DNA of 64,000 nt, taken from contig OZ250185.1 in NCBI GenBank assembly GCA_965238265.1, positions 1,178,001 through 1,242,000 of the forward strand, written 5' to 3'. Below the pieces are notes generated by a model. The model saw only the letters and a list, made by a program, of their open reading frames with translations. It searched no databases and was not told the DNA's origin. Positions 1-9,046 of the stretch are shown one piece after another; positions within the stretch are counted from its first letter, which is position 1; each line of letters begins with the position of its first letter. This DNA comes from JAJDUF01 sp965238265 (lineage in GTDB: Bacteria > Chloroflexota > UBA11872 > UBA12225 > JAJDUF01). Position numbers and translations under genes: made by a program.

Positions 1-324
1 GCTGAGTTTTCCGGCGATGGGCTTGTCCGTGGAGACGCCCTTCACGCCGGCTTCCGCACAGGCGATGACGGCCTCTTTGTAGAACTTGGTCGGCGTGACC
101 ACCGCCGCAATGTCCGGCACCACGTCCGCGAGCAGCGCATGGACATCGGGATACAGGGCCGTGGTGCCGAACCGCTCGCCAACCGCCCGCCGCCGCTTGT
201 CGTTGTACTCGGCAATAGCAACGATCTCGGTATCCGGGTACGTCGAGTAGGCTTGGGCGTAGTGCTGGCCGAGGCGGCCACAGCCGATGATCGCTACGCG
301 ATGCGTCGCACTCTTGCCTGGCAT
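1..324 (-). CDS. Gfo/Idh/MocA family oxidoreductase (N-terminal part, cut by window edge)
   Basis: Translation from the ATG at 324 gives 108 residues of an NAD(P)-dependent sugar or inositol dehydrogenase. The Rossmann motif is GCGRLG at residues 14-19 and the family EKP-type motif appears as TDKPIAG near the window edge. A ribosome binding site (GAGAGGTGAG) lies upstream. The C-terminal substrate domain is outside the window, so the substrate cannot be judged. Its reading frame starts the leftward series of MDR, fucosidase and Gfo/Idh genes, all on the same strand, which suggests a shared role in carbohydrate oxidation. Confidence 0.85.
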   Translation of the reverse strand, partial: MPGKSATHRVAIIGCGRLGQHYAQAYSTYPDTEIVAIAEYNDKRRRAVGERFGTTALYPDVHALLADVVPDIAAVVTPTKFYKEAVIACAEAGVKGVSTDKPIAGKLS

Positions 325-396
325 CTCTGCTCACCTCTCCTATAGTTGCCCGGACCTCATCCCCGGCCCCGGCCGCCGTAGGGGCGCCGGTATTGC

Positions 397-486
397 ACCT
401 AACCCCCGGCCCCTTCCCTCCAGGTAAGGGGAGTCCGCACGACGACCGTTGGCCCCTTCCCTTCAGGGAGGGGGTTGGGGGTAGGT
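397..486. repeat. GC-rich intergenic palindromic repeat, long form
   Basis: Sequence of the type ACCTAACCCCCGGCCCC ... GGGGTTGGGGGTAGGT forms an imperfect inverted repeat with inner CCTTCCCTCCAGG arms. The same unit recurs at 1607, 4146, 25127, 46130 and 60593. It sits between convergently or tandemly read genes, never inside them. It is REP/BIME-like; function unknown. Confidence 0.75.
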
Positions 487-534
487 GTGCTCCTCCCTAT
501 ACGAAAACCTACCCCTGGCAGGGCACTCCCCAAC

Positions 535-1515
535 CTACTGCCAGAGGAACAACACACCCATGGCCTGATCGGGATGCTCGTAGAGGAAGTCGTAGCCTTC
601 CTTCAGCTGCTGGCCATCGAAACGGTGCGTGATGAGCGGTTTCACACGCACCTCACCGTTCGCCAAGGCCGCCATCGCAATCCGGCCGATCTCCGCGCGG
701 TCCGTGCTCGGCGGGTAGCTGACGATTACGCGCTTGCCCTGATAGCTGTCTACGTCGAGCGGCAGGGGCGCGTTTTGGTACTTGCCGTTCACCTGAATAA
801 GTCCGCCGGAGCCGACCATCTTCTGAGCCTGCTCGAACGACTTGATGCCGGCGGCCCCGCCCACGCAGTCTACGACGATGGTGGCGCCCTCGCCGCCCGT
901 CAGGCGTCTCACCGCCTCGACCGGGTCCTCCTCGCTCGCGTTCACGACCTCCGGCGCTCCCACCTCTTTGGCGAGGCGGCAGCGCAGCTCCAGCGCATCC
1001 ACGGCGATCAGCTGCGCCGGCCCGTAGCGCTTGGCAAACTGCATGACGAGGTTGCCCACGAGACCCTGCCCCAGTACGGCAACGCGATCCTCTGCGGTGA
1101 TTTCGAGCGCCTGCGCCCAGCCGGCGCTACTCGTCGAGAGCGGATGGAAAGGCCCCTCCTCGAACGAGATAGCCGGGTGCAGCTGATGCACTTGGGGCTG
1201 CGGGTCGTCCTCGGCGACCGGGCGGAGCGAGTATTCGGCGTGTGGTGCGCTCACCACGACGTTATCGCCGGGAGCAAAGTTCGTCACGCCCGCACCGACC
1301 TTCTCGATGATCCCGGTGGTGGAATACCCCATCGCATTGGGGCTGACCGGGTGCTCCATCACGTACCGCCGCCATAGCTCCGAGCCGCGGCTGATGAGGC
1401 TAACTTGGGTGCGCGTCAGCACCTCCTGAGGGCCAGGCTCGGGAATTGGCACCTGTTCCAGGAAGACGTTGCCTACGCCTTCCCCCTTCGCCGCGCGCCA
1501 CATCATCTCTGGCAT
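535..1515 (-). CDS. MDR-family zinc-type dehydrogenase (paralog 1)
   Basis: A 326-residue medium-chain dehydrogenase/reductase. The N-terminal GroES-like domain holds SLISRGSEL where classical alcohol dehydrogenases have the catalytic-zinc cysteine, so that ligand is missing. The nucleotide-binding domain has VLGQGLVGNLVMQ (Rossmann GxGxxG variant) and an acidic residue in IAVDAL that favours NAD(H). It is clearly paralogous to the genes at 6784 and 7880. The S-L-I-S-x-G-[ST]-E motif is typical of MDR enzymes that occur with Gfo/Idh oxidoreductases in sugar or polysaccharide loci, which fits the neighbours here. Substrate unknown; an oxidised sugar or polyol is the likely class. Confidence 0.85.
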   Translation of the reverse strand: MPEMMWRAAKGEGVGNVFLEQVPIPEPGPQEVLTRTQVSLISRGSELWRRYVMEHPVSPNAMGYSTTGIIEKVGAGVTNFAPGDNVVVSAPHAEYSLRPVAEDDPQPQVHQLHPAISFEEGPFHPLSTSSAGWAQALEITAEDRVAVLGQGLVGNLVMQFAKRYGPAQLIAVDALELRCRLAKEVGAPEVVNASEEDPVEAVRRLTGGEGATIVVDCVGGAAGIKSFEQAQKMVGSGGLIQVNGKYQNAPLPLDVDSYQGKRVIVSYPPSTDRAEIGRIAMAALANGEVRVKPLITHRFDGQQLKEGYDFLYEHPDQAMGVLFLWQ

Positions 1516-1580
1516 TACCTCTCTGCCTCCTTTTCCTTCGACCGGGTTGTCTACCTACTTCTGTCAGGGGGATCGGCCCC

Positions 1581-1606
1581 CGTCATTCCCGCGCAAGCGG
1601 GAATCC
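1581..1606. repeat. Short inverted repeat, CGTCATTCCCGCG...CGGGAATC family
   Basis: Inverted repeat with arms ATTCCCGC and GCGGGAAT around a 2-base loop. Related copies are at 3021, 38859, 45222 and 49396. Widespread short REP-like unit; probably non-coding. Confidence 0.7.
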
Positions 1607-1694
1607 ACCCTCCCTGTCCCCTTCCCTCCAGGGAAGGGGAGTCATTGCGACGATCTTTAGCCCCTTCCCTTCAGGGAGGGGGGGGGGGGTAGGT
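1607..1694. repeat. GC-rich intergenic palindromic repeat with a 12-G run
   Basis: Same family as 397-486. The right arm here ends in an uninterrupted run of 12 G (1678-1689) before TAGGT, longer than in any other copy. Confidence 0.7.
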
Positions 1695-1697
1695 CCG

Positions 1698-3005
1698 CTA
1701 CTCCTCCAAGAACAGCTCGATCACCGGCACCGCTACGTCGGGCGGCTGGATTGGAAGCTCTAGCACCAGGGTATCAGCGCCGAGGTCCGGGTGATCGTGG
1801 TGCTGTGGCGCGTCAAGTCTGCGTATCTCCGACGCATCGTTCAACAGCTGGGCATAGGTCACGCGCTGCCGCAGGCCATCCAGATAGAGATACTTGAGCG
1901 GCCAGGCGAAGACGTGCAGGTAGAGGCGCTTCCTCTCCGGGTTGTAGGTATACCGGCAATCCGGCGGTGGGATGAAGGGCGCCTGCGTGCAGTCATAGAT
2001 GGCGCGCCCGTGCAGGCGCATCCACTCGCCGATGTCAGCCAGCGTATCGAGCGCCCGCGGATCGAACTCGCCGCGGCCGGTTGGGCCGACGTTGAGCAGC
2101 ATATTGCCGCCCTTCGACACGGCATCAACGACCATACGGATGAGCAAGTCCGGGTCCTTCCAGTCCAGGTTATCGCGGTCGTAGCCCCAGGAGCCGTTCA
2201 GCGTCTGGCAGGCTTCCCAGATGACCGGCTTCCCCGCCGCGTGCAGCCACCCGCGCGGCACGAACTGCTCGGGAGTGCGGAAGTCCTGCTCGATCTCGGC
2301 GCGGTTGTTGATGAGTATGTCCGGCTGAATCTCGCGCACCATTCGGATCAGTCGTTCGCTCTGCCAGTCGTCCTTCCCTTTGCCCTTGCTCCAGCCCCAA
2401 TCGCGCTGCGAGTACGAGAAGTCCAGCCACAGGATGTCGAGTGGGTCGAACAGCGTTACTAGCTCACGCACTTGGTTGTGCAGATACTCGACGTACTTGG
2501 TCATGTCGCGCTGCTTGTTGGCCGCGCGAAAGGCCAGGTCGTGCGCTTGGGGGTGTATCCCGTCCACCGTGAACTCCGGGTGGTGCCAATCAATCAGCGA
2601 GTGGTAGAAGCCGATCTTCAGCCCCGCGGCGCGGAACGCTGCGACCCACGGCCGGAGGAGATCGCGCCCGGCCGGGGTATTCGGGGCCTTGTAGTCGGTG
2701 AATTGGCTGTCCCAGAGGCAGAAGCCGTCGTGATGCTTGCTCGTGATGACCGCGTACCGCATACCGGCATCCTTGGCGGCAGCGGCCCATTCAACGGGGT
2801 CGTAGAGGTCGGGGTCGAAGTGATCGAAGTATGGCTGGTAGTCCTCGTCGGTGATCTGCTCGCGCTGTTTCACCCACTCGTGGTGGGCAGCCATGGCATA
2901 GATGCCCCAGTGAATGAACAGGCCGAACCGATCATGAACGAACCAGTCGGTCTTGCCCGGCGTATCGGCTGGCTGCGGAATGTCCATCCTGTTCATCCTG
3001 TCCAT
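1698..3005 (-). CDS. Alpha-L-fucosidase, glycoside hydrolase family 29
   Basis: A 435-residue protein with the GH29 (beta/alpha)8 catalytic domain. Visible signatures are FGLFIHWG (27-34), SKHHDGFCLW (89-98), FYHSLIDWHHPE (133-144) and ILWLDFSYS (191-199), where Asp195 is the expected nucleophile. It should release terminal L-fucose from oligosaccharides. No signal peptide is evident, so it probably acts in the cytoplasm. The start is uncertain: the first six codons lie in ATGGACAGGATGAACAGG, a simple repetitive stretch, and Met7 (2987) is an equally good start. No C-terminal carbohydrate-binding module is apparent; the length is near that of single-domain family members. Confidence 0.9.
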   Translation of the reverse strand: MDRMNRMDIPQPADTPGKTDWFVHDRFGLFIHWGIYAMAAHHEWVKQREQITDEDYQPYFDHFDPDLYDPVEWAAAAKDAGMRYAVITSKHHDGFCLWDSQFTDYKAPNTPAGRDLLRPWVAAFRAAGLKIGFYHSLIDWHHPEFTVDGIHPQAHDLAFRAANKQRDMTKYVEYLHNQVRELVTLFDPLDILWLDFSYSQRDWGWSKGKGKDDWQSERLIRMVREIQPDILINNRAEIEQDFRTPEQFVPRGWLHAAGKPVIWEACQTLNGSWGYDRDNLDWKDPDLLIRMVVDAVSKGGNMLLNVGPTGRGEFDPRALDTLADIGEWMRLHGRAIYDCTQAPFIPPPDCRYTYNPERKRLYLHVFAWPLKYLYLDGLRQRVTYAQLLNDASEIRRLDAPQHHDHPDLGADTLVLELPIQPPDVAVPVIELFLEE

Positions 3006-3020
3006 CCATGTAAATTCGCT

Positions 3021-3046
3021 GGATTCCCGTGCGCGCAGGAATGACG
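3021..3046. repeat. Short inverted repeat, ATTCCCG family
   Basis: GGATTCCCGTGCGCGCAGGAATGAC, a diverged copy of the short repeat at 1581, placed just upstream of the fucosidase start. Confidence 0.55.
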
Positions 3047-3053
3047 GGGGGTG

Positions 3054-4121
3054 TCACTCATTGCCCCAGGGATACGAATCAATACGCATCGAGCGATCCG
3101 CGACCGGCACCTCCACCCGCGCGCCGGCCGCTACCGACGAGGCGTGCAGCGCAAACCCGATCTCCGTAGACCGCCGGGCCTCGTCCACGTCGCAGGCGGT
3201 GCTGCCGCCCGTGCGAACGGCTTGGACGAGGTCTTGCACGGTAGCCGGTCCCGCCGTCCAACCGCCGGAAGGGACCGGTAGGTCGAGCGGCTGCGGCTGA
3301 TGCTGCGGCATGGCGCCCAGTGTAGCCCCGGTCTCGATGCCGAAGAGGTAGACACTGCGCGCGTCATCGAGAATCAGCAGCCGCCCATTCTCGCCCAGCA
3401 CTTCGAAGGACGGCCCGGTATAGGCGCCGTGCTGGCTGACGTAGCCGAGGACGCCGTTGGATAGCCCCACTTGGCCGTGCCCGGTGGGGTCCATGCTTGC
3501 TCGGGAGTCGGGCGGCTCGCCGGACACGTCTGCGGCAAAGCCGCTCACCCAGGTTGGCTCCGGGTCGCCGGCCAGCGCGAGCATCGTGTCGTACCAGTGA
3601 CAGCCGTGGTTGATGAGGTTCGGCAAGCCGTACCCCAGCACGCTCGTGACCGCGCCGATAGCCCCCTCCGCCAGCACTCGCCGGAGGTAGCGATAGGCCG
3701 GCGTCCAGCGCCGGTCGAGGCCGAAGGCCAGCGGCACGCCTTTGCTCCGGCAGGCCGCGACGATCCGGTCAGTCTCGGCCAGGCTCGTCGCCAGGGGCTT
3801 GTCGCAGAGAATGCCGCGCACGCCGGCCGCGACGGCTTGCTCGATCTGATCCGCGTGCATCGTCTGCCGCGTGGCGATGCACACCAGGTCAGGCTGCACC
3901 TCGGCCAGCATGCGCTGGTAGTCGTCGTAGGCCGGTATCTCACTGCCCCAGCAGGCGTGAAAGTCGTCGCGCGTCTCCGCCCCCAGGTCGAAGACGGCCG
4001 CAATGCTCGTCTCCGGCACGGCGTCGAAGGCCGTTGCCCAGTTGTGCCCGGCCGGGGTGCGGGCCAAGCTGCGGTGAACCCCGACCATCGCTACGCGCAG
4101 CGGTGCAGTATTGCCTGACAT
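3054..4121 (-). CDS. Gfo/Idh/MocA family oxidoreductase
   Basis: A 355-residue NAD(P)-dependent oxidoreductase. After a short N-terminus come a Rossmann fold (VAMVGVHRS, less canonical than GxGxxG), the DKPLATS version of the EKP motif, and NHGCHWYDTML, where the histidine pair lies at the expected catalytic position of the substrate domain. The ATG at 4121 was chosen over a GTG at 4130 because GGAGG lies eight bases before it. It lies between the fucosidase and another Gfo/Idh gene on the same strand. It may oxidise the sugar released by the fucosidase, but this is inference from position only. Confidence 0.87.
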   Translation of the reverse strand: MSGNTAPLRVAMVGVHRSLARTPAGHNWATAFDAVPETSIAAVFDLGAETRDDFHACWGSEIPAYDDYQRMLAEVQPDLVCIATRQTMHADQIEQAVAAGVRGILCDKPLATSLAETDRIVAACRSKGVPLAFGLDRRWTPAYRYLRRVLAEGAIGAVTSVLGYGLPNLINHGCHWYDTMLALAGDPEPTWVSGFAADVSGEPPDSRASMDPTGHGQVGLSNGVLGYVSQHGAYTGPSFEVLGENGRLLILDDARSVYLFGIETGATLGAMPQHQPQPLDLPVPSGGWTAGPATVQDLVQAVRTGGSTACDVDEARRSTEIGFALHASSVAAGARVEVPVADRSMRIDSYPWGNE

Positions 4122-4145
4122 CTTGCTCACCTCCGGTGTTCTCCG

Positions 4146-4235
4146 ACCTACCCCCGGCCCCTTCCCTCCAGAGGAAGGGGAGTCATCAAGACGACCTTCA
4201 GCCCCTTCCCTGGAGGGAGGGGGCTGGGGGTAGGT
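4146..4235. repeat. GC-rich intergenic palindromic repeat, long form
   Basis: ACCTACCCCCGGCCCC ... GGGGCTGGGGGTAGGT; same family as 397-486. It fills most of the gap between two Gfo/Idh genes and ends next to the stop codon of the upstream one. Confidence 0.75.
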
Positions 4236-5333
4236 TCACCCCCCCGGAATATACAGACTGCGGTCCGCGACCGGCAGGCTCACCCGCGCGCCGCCTTGTA
4301 GGTGCGAATGAGCAATCCCGAACTGCACTTCCACGGACTGCATCGTCACGTCAATGTTCCCGCTTGTACGCTCGCCCGTCTCCAGCTCGTGGATGATGTT
4401 GCGAATTGTGCTGGCCGTGGGGCTTTCGCCCTGGGGCCGGAACACCTGCATCGAGACCCCGGAGCCGCCCTTGGTCGCGGCCCGTGTGACGAACTCTTCA
4501 CCATTGTCCCACGCATAGGCGCGTCCTCCCGTGCCATGCACGTCAACGTCGAAGCTGCCGGGCCGGGGCACGAATATCCCTTCCGTCCCGTCGGCATAGC
4601 CTACCCGGAAGAAGCCGACAATGGGATCGGCCAGCTCTTCCCCGGCCGGTGGGAGGTACCGGTGCCCCGCTGCATCGTACTCCGGGTACTGCTTGGAGCC
4701 GGGTGTATCGTCCTCGCCTGGCGCGGCGAGCCGGCCTTCGACCCAGACCGGCGCCGGGTCGCCCAGCATCATGGCCACCAGGTCCAACGTGTGCGGATGG
4801 TGCTTGATGATGTCGGTGCGACTGTACATGACCCCGTAGAGGAGATCGCCGATTGCCCCATCCGCAATCGCGGCGCGGAGCTGCTTGTAGCCGTCGTGGT
4901 GACGGCGCATGGCCCCCCAGTTGAAGGCTACGTTGTTCGCTGTGACCGCCTCACGGATGCGGTCGGCTTCGGCCAGCGACGCGCACAGCCCCTTCTCCGA
5001 ATAGATTCCCCGCACCCCGTGCTCCGCGCAGAAGATGATCGGCGCGGCGCGATGTACGGACGGGGTGGTCACGCTTACGATGTCCGGCTTTTCGGTCTCG
5101 ATCATTTCGCGATAATCGAGGTACGTATTCGTGATGCCGAACCGTCGCTCGAAGCGCTTCAGGCGTTCCTCGCCGCGATTGGCGACGGCGACGACTTCCG
5201 TCTCCTCGATGGACTGGTAGGCGCTGAAATGGCCATAGGGCTTGTGGAACTGGCTCCCCGGCGGGAATTCGTCCTCCATCAACCCGCCCATGCGACCGGT
5301 GCCGATAATCGCGACCCGATACTTCGCCCCCAT
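4236..5333 (-). CDS. Gfo/Idh/MocA family oxidoreductase
   Basis: A 365-residue protein beginning MGAKYRVAIIGTGRMGG, a textbook Rossmann dinucleotide motif, preceded by GAGGAGGAG. The usual EKP motif reads SEKGLCAS: the lysine is kept but the proline is replaced. IIKHHPHTLDLVAM supplies the histidine/aspartate region of the substrate-binding domain, and GGRAYAWDNGEE belongs to the C-terminal beta sheet. Its closest relatives in this window are the genes at 3054 and 12474. Substrate unknown; a cyclitol or sugar is likely. Confidence 0.87.
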   Translation of the reverse strand: MGAKYRVAIIGTGRMGGLMEDEFPPGSQFHKPYGHFSAYQSIEETEVVAVANRGEERLKRFERRFGITNTYLDYREMIETEKPDIVSVTTPSVHRAAPIIFCAEHGVRGIYSEKGLCASLAEADRIREAVTANNVAFNWGAMRRHHDGYKQLRAAIADGAIGDLLYGVMYSRTDIIKHHPHTLDLVAMMLGDPAPVWVEGRLAAPGEDDTPGSKQYPEYDAAGHRYLPPAGEELADPIVGFFRVGYADGTEGIFVPRPGSFDVDVHGTGGRAYAWDNGEEFVTRAATKGGSGVSMQVFRPQGESPTASTIRNIIHELETGERTSGNIDVTMQSVEVQFGIAHSHLQGGARVSLPVADRSLYIPGG

Positions 5334-5638
5334 AGTTCTCCTCCTCGACGTTGTTCACGGAGTGTGTTAGCCAGTGCCGGAGCGCGGTGCCACGCTTAGA
5401 AGCGCATAGACCTCCTCCGGCTCGACGACCGAGCCAGCTGGGTTGGCCTCACTGCTCATTCCCGCTGGGGTCGGCCATTGCCGCTCGCCAACCCAGGGAT
5501 TGGACACGCCCTTGCCGCGCGGCGCGGCGGCCCTCAAGGATACCTGCTACCGGTGGTGTGTCGGCGTTCGGCATCGGTGGTCATGCGTTACAGGACTTCT
5601 GTGGTGTCCTTCGCCGCAGCTCCTGTCACGGACGATGC
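5334..5638. other. Gene-free interval
   Basis: About 300 bases between the Gfo/Idh gene and the phosphoesterase. I see no supported coding region, repeat or RNA gene here. Short frames exist but lack ribosome binding sites and family resemblance. Confidence 0.5.
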
Positions 5639-6709
5639 TCAAGGCTGGAAGGCCCTGGCCAGGCGCAAGGTGCGCTCGGCCGGCGCATACCACCCCTGCG
5701 GCGCGTAGTCCGACGTGTGCAGATAACACTGCACGCGCACCTGGTCGCTCCCCTCGGTGAAGGTCAGCAGGCGGCTCATGGGCACGTTGCAATAGCCGTG
5801 ATAGCGGCTCAGGGCTGCGACGTTAATGAAGTAGGTATCCCACTTGCGCTCGATGTGTGACCGCCCGCCCTTGCGATCATCGGGATTGGTGTGGGTATGG
5901 CCACCCAGCCAGAGCGCCAGCGCGCCGGGGTGCGCCGCCAGATAGCCCTCGAACGCCTGTGCATCCGGCTGCCCGTCCACGAAGTAAAGGTAGGAGGCGC
6001 CTTCTGGTGCGCCGTCGGCAAAGTAGCCGTGGTAATACGATCCCCACTGCCCCTGCTCATCCTGGGTCATGCCCTCCCACCGCCCCGAGGCCACGGTCGT
6101 CTCTTTGAGCATGTGGTGGTGTGCCGAGATGATGAGCGCGTCCGGATTGGCTTCGACGAGGCGTTGCCACCATGCCAACGTCGCACCTGTGACCGCACCG
6201 GCCGGATAGCCCCCGCGAGGACCCCGACCGACCGGCGGCCCGCTGTCGTTGCGATCCCCCATCATCAAGAACAGGAGATTACCCACGCGGAACGCATACC
6301 GCTCCCAAGTGCCCTCGATGGGATAGGGCCGGCGCTCCGCATGCACGCCAGAGTGCTCCGAGTGTTCGCCGGTCGGGTCCACCCACTTGCGAAACCACCA
6401 CTGGCACGACTCATCGGGACCGCTGGCATCGTGGTTGCCGACCAGATTGTAGAAGTGCTCCCGATGATGCTGGCGGGAAGCGGCGAATTGCCGCACCACT
6501 TCCTGCCCTTCCTCGTCTGCCGGGGGTGTTTGGCTCCCCGAGAGGTCGCCGAGATGCAGTGCAATATCCCAGTCGAAGGGCGGCCCCCCCTCACTGCCCC
6601 CCTGCTCCGACTGGCGAATAGCCTCCGCGAGACTCTCCCGACCGGCCTCGCGGAGGTCGGTGCCCACGTGGGCACAGCCGGTGGCCCAGAGACGAAAGGT
6701 TCTACTCAT
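5639..6709 (-). CDS. Calcineurin-like metallophosphoesterase
   Basis: A 356-residue protein with the dinuclear metallophosphatase motif set in order: an initial DxH-like strand (ATGCAHVG, Asp replaced by Cys), LHLGDLSG, LVGNHDASG, SAHHHML and LGGHTHTN. Family members hydrolyse phosphomonoesters or diesters. The change at the first DxH motif makes catalysis less certain, although later motifs can hold the metals. No signal peptide is seen. A ribosome binding site AAGGAG is 12 bases from the ATG. Its position in the run of sugar-oxidising genes suggests a phosphorylated metabolite as substrate, but nothing in the sequence defines it. Confidence 0.8.
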   Translation of the reverse strand: MSRTFRLWATGCAHVGTDLREAGRESLAEAIRQSEQGGSEGGPPFDWDIALHLGDLSGSQTPPADEEGQEVVRQFAASRQHHREHFYNLVGNHDASGPDESCQWWFRKWVDPTGEHSEHSGVHAERRPYPIEGTWERYAFRVGNLLFLMMGDRNDSGPPVGRGPRGGYPAGAVTGATLAWWQRLVEANPDALIISAHHHMLKETTVASGRWEGMTQDEQGQWGSYYHGYFADGAPEGASYLYFVDGQPDAQAFEGYLAAHPGALALWLGGHTHTNPDDRKGGRSHIERKWDTYFINVAALSRYHGYCNVPMSRLLTFTEGSDQVRVQCYLHTSDYAPQGWYAPAERTLRLARAFQP

Positions 6710-6783
6710 GGCTGCTAGAAGCTCCTTAGGAACCAGCCCAGAGGTAAAGGCGAGCGGCCGTTCGCTCCTACGACCGTAGTCCT

Positions 6784-7758
6784 CTACTGCCAGGTGAGCA
6801 GCACGCCTAGGGCCTGATCAATGTGCTCGTGGAGGAGATCGAAGGCCTCCTTCGCTTGCCGGCCCTCGAAGCGGTGCGTAATCAGCGGCTCTACGCGCAC
6901 CTCTCCCGCGGCCAGCGCCGCCATCGCCTCTTGCCCGATCTCCGCCCGATCCGTAGACGGTGGATAGCTGCCGATCAGCCGTTTGCCCATGATCTTCGAG
7001 GCGTCCAGGTCCAGCGGTTGCTCGTGGTAGAGGCCGATGAGCTGGATCAGACCACCGTCGGCAACCATGTCTTGCGCCTGCACAAAGGATCGTAGCCCGG
7101 CATGACCGCCCACGCAGTCCATGACGATGGTTGCCCCGCCGCCGGTCAGCCGCTGGACGGCCGCTATCGGGTCTTCCTCCCTGGCGTTGACCACTTCCGA
7201 GGCGCCGACTTCCTGCGCGATGCGGAGGCGTAGATCGAGCGCGTCCACCGCGATGAGCTGGGCCGGCCGATACCGGCGGGCGAACTGCATCACCAGGTTG
7301 CCGACAATCCCCTGGCCTAGCACGACGACCCGATCCTCCGCCGTGATCCCGGCGGCGCGCGTCCACCCCGCGCTGCTCGTCGCGAGGGGGTGAAAGGTGC
7401 CGTGCTCGAACGGCAGGTCGGGATGCAGATGAAAGACCCACGGTCGGTTGGGATCGTCTAGCTTCTGGAGCGTGTATTCGGCGTGGGGCGCGGTCACTAC
7501 CACACGGTCGCCGGTAGAAAACTCGCTCACTCCGGCGCCAACGCGGTGGACGACCCCCGTTGTGGAGTAGCCCATCCGTCGCGGATCAACGAAACCCTCG
7601 CGGAGGTAGCGCCCGCCCATCTCGGAGCCGCGGCTAATGAGACTGACCTGGGTGCGGGCCACGACCTCGCTGTGGCCCGGTTCGGGAATGGGCACCTGCT
7701 CCAGGACGACGTTGCCCACGCCCTCGTGCTTCGCCGTCCGCCACATCAGGTCGGGCAT
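6784..7758 (-). CDS. MDR-family zinc-type dehydrogenase (paralog 2)
   Basis: A 324-residue medium-chain dehydrogenase starting MPDLMWRTAKHEG at the ATG at 7758, chosen because AGGAG lies eight bases upstream; the reading frame extends further but into non-homologous sequence. SLISRGSEMG replaces the zinc-cysteine motif and VLGQGIVGNLVMQFARRY is the nucleotide-binding loop. It is about as long as, and co-linear with, the copies at 535 and 7880, and adjacent to the latter, so local duplication is likely. Expected to be an NAD(P)-dependent oxidoreductase of unknown sugar or polyol substrate. Confidence 0.85.
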   Translation of the reverse strand: MPDLMWRTAKHEGVGNVVLEQVPIPEPGHSEVVARTQVSLISRGSEMGGRYLREGFVDPRRMGYSTTGVVHRVGAGVSEFSTGDRVVVTAPHAEYTLQKLDDPNRPWVFHLHPDLPFEHGTFHPLATSSAGWTRAAGITAEDRVVVLGQGIVGNLVMQFARRYRPAQLIAVDALDLRLRIAQEVGASEVVNAREEDPIAAVQRLTGGGATIVMDCVGGHAGLRSFVQAQDMVADGGLIQLIGLYHEQPLDLDASKIMGKRLIGSYPPSTDRAEIGQEAMAALAAGEVRVEPLITHRFEGRQAKEAFDLLHEHIDQALGVLLTWQ

Positions 7759-7879
7759 CTGTGCGCTCCTTCTACCGTGTTGTCCGGCGGCTTGGAATGA
7801 TGGTGCTGGCTCCCGTCTCGTCACTGCGGCGAAAGCCGCAGTCCAGAGGCCGGTGGGCAGCCACGACCGGCGGCTCCGC

Positions 7880-8854
7880 TCACCACTCGAACAGCAGTCC
7901 CAGCGCCTGATCGGGGTGCTCGTAGAGGAAGTCGTAGCCTTCCTTGACCTGTGTCCCCGAAAAACGATGGGTAATCAGTGGCTTGACGCGCACCTCTCCG
8001 TCCGCCAGCGCGGCCATCGCCACGCGCGCATCCTCGGCGCGATCCGTCCCTGGCAGTATGCCGCCGATCAAGCGGTTGCCCATAATCTTCCCGGCCTCGA
8101 GCTTCAGCGGTTCTCCGTGGTAGATGCCGATGAGCTGGAGGAGGCCGCCGCGCGCCAGCATGTCCTGCGCCTGCGAAAACGACTGCACCCCGGCGCGCCC
8201 GCCCACACAGTCCACGACGATGGTGGCGCCAGCGCCGCCGGTCAGCCGCTGGACCGCGGCCACCGGGTCTTCCTCACCGGCGTTGACTACTTCCGGGGCA
8301 CCAACTTCCTGGGCCAAGCGGCAGCGCAGATCGAGCGCGTCCACCGCGATGAGCTGGGCGGGCCGATACCGGCGGGCGAACTGCATCACCAAGTTACCGA
8401 CAATCCCCTGCCCCAAGACGACCACGCGATCCTCCGGCGTGATCTGCGCGCACTTGGTCCACGAGGCGGCGCTGGTGCAGAGGGGATGGAAGGTGCCCTC
8501 GGCGGGCGAAACGTCCGGGTGCAGCCGGCGCACCGCCGGAGGGTTGCCCGGCAAGCCGGAGGCGAGCGAGTATTCGGCGTGGGGTGCGCCTACCACTACC
8601 CAATCGCCGGGCGAGCAGTCGCGCACGTCGGCACCGACCCGCTCGACAACCCCGGTGGTCGAGTAGCCCATCATGCTGGGCGGCAGGGCCTCCTCATAAA
8701 CGTAACGGCGCCACAGCTCCGAGCCGCGGCTGATGAGGCTCACTTTGGTCCGGGTCAGCACGTCCCCCGGCCCCACCTCCGGGATAGGCACTTGCTCCAG
8801 CACGATATTGCCCACCCCCTCGTGCTTGGCCGTCTGCCACATCATGTCCGGCAT
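7880..8854 (-). CDS. MDR-family zinc-type dehydrogenase (paralog 3)
   Basis: A 324-residue MDR protein, start MPDMMWQTAKHEG with GGGAGG five bases upstream. Motifs are SLISRGSELW and VLGQGIVGNLVMQFARRY; the latter is identical to that in the gene at 6784, whereas the GroES-like and C-terminal parts differ more. Three such paralogs within 9 kb implies selection for different substrates in a common pathway type. No sequence feature allows a substrate to be named. Confidence 0.85.
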   Translation of the reverse strand: MPDMMWQTAKHEGVGNIVLEQVPIPEVGPGDVLTRTKVSLISRGSELWRRYVYEEALPPSMMGYSTTGVVERVGADVRDCSPGDWVVVGAPHAEYSLASGLPGNPPAVRRLHPDVSPAEGTFHPLCTSAASWTKCAQITPEDRVVVLGQGIVGNLVMQFARRYRPAQLIAVDALDLRCRLAQEVGAPEVVNAGEEDPVAAVQRLTGGAGATIVVDCVGGRAGVQSFSQAQDMLARGGLLQLIGIYHGEPLKLEAGKIMGNRLIGGILPGTDRAEDARVAMAALADGEVRVKPLITHRFSGTQVKEGYDFLYEHPDQALGLLFEW

Positions 8855-8956
8855 GGCTGCCTCCCTACCTGGAATGTTGTACGACGCGGCCGGGATGCGC
8901 CCGCCTCAGGCGGACCCCGGCGCGGCTCCCCTTACTGTGCGCGATCAACGCTTGAA

Positions 8957-8998
8957 CAGGCAAAGGAAGCGCCCCGCCGTTGCCCAGCGAGACGCTTC
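8957..8998 (-). terminator. Rho-independent terminator after the first collagen-linker lipoprotein gene
   Basis: On the minus strand GAAGCGTCTCGC pairs with GCGGGGCGCTTC (12 positions, two G-U) around an eight-to-nine-base loop, followed by CTTTGCCTGTT. It lies about 50 bases past the stop codon at 9047. Confidence 0.65.
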
Positions 8999-9046
8999 GT
9001 ACTGTTCGCTACCGACACGATGGCGCGAGCGTGCTGCCGCTTGGGG

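Noticed and set aside
397..486. Possible CRISPR array because of recurring repeats
   Set aside because: Repeats are single copies far apart, are themselves palindromes, and lack spacer/repeat alternation; no cas genes are seen.
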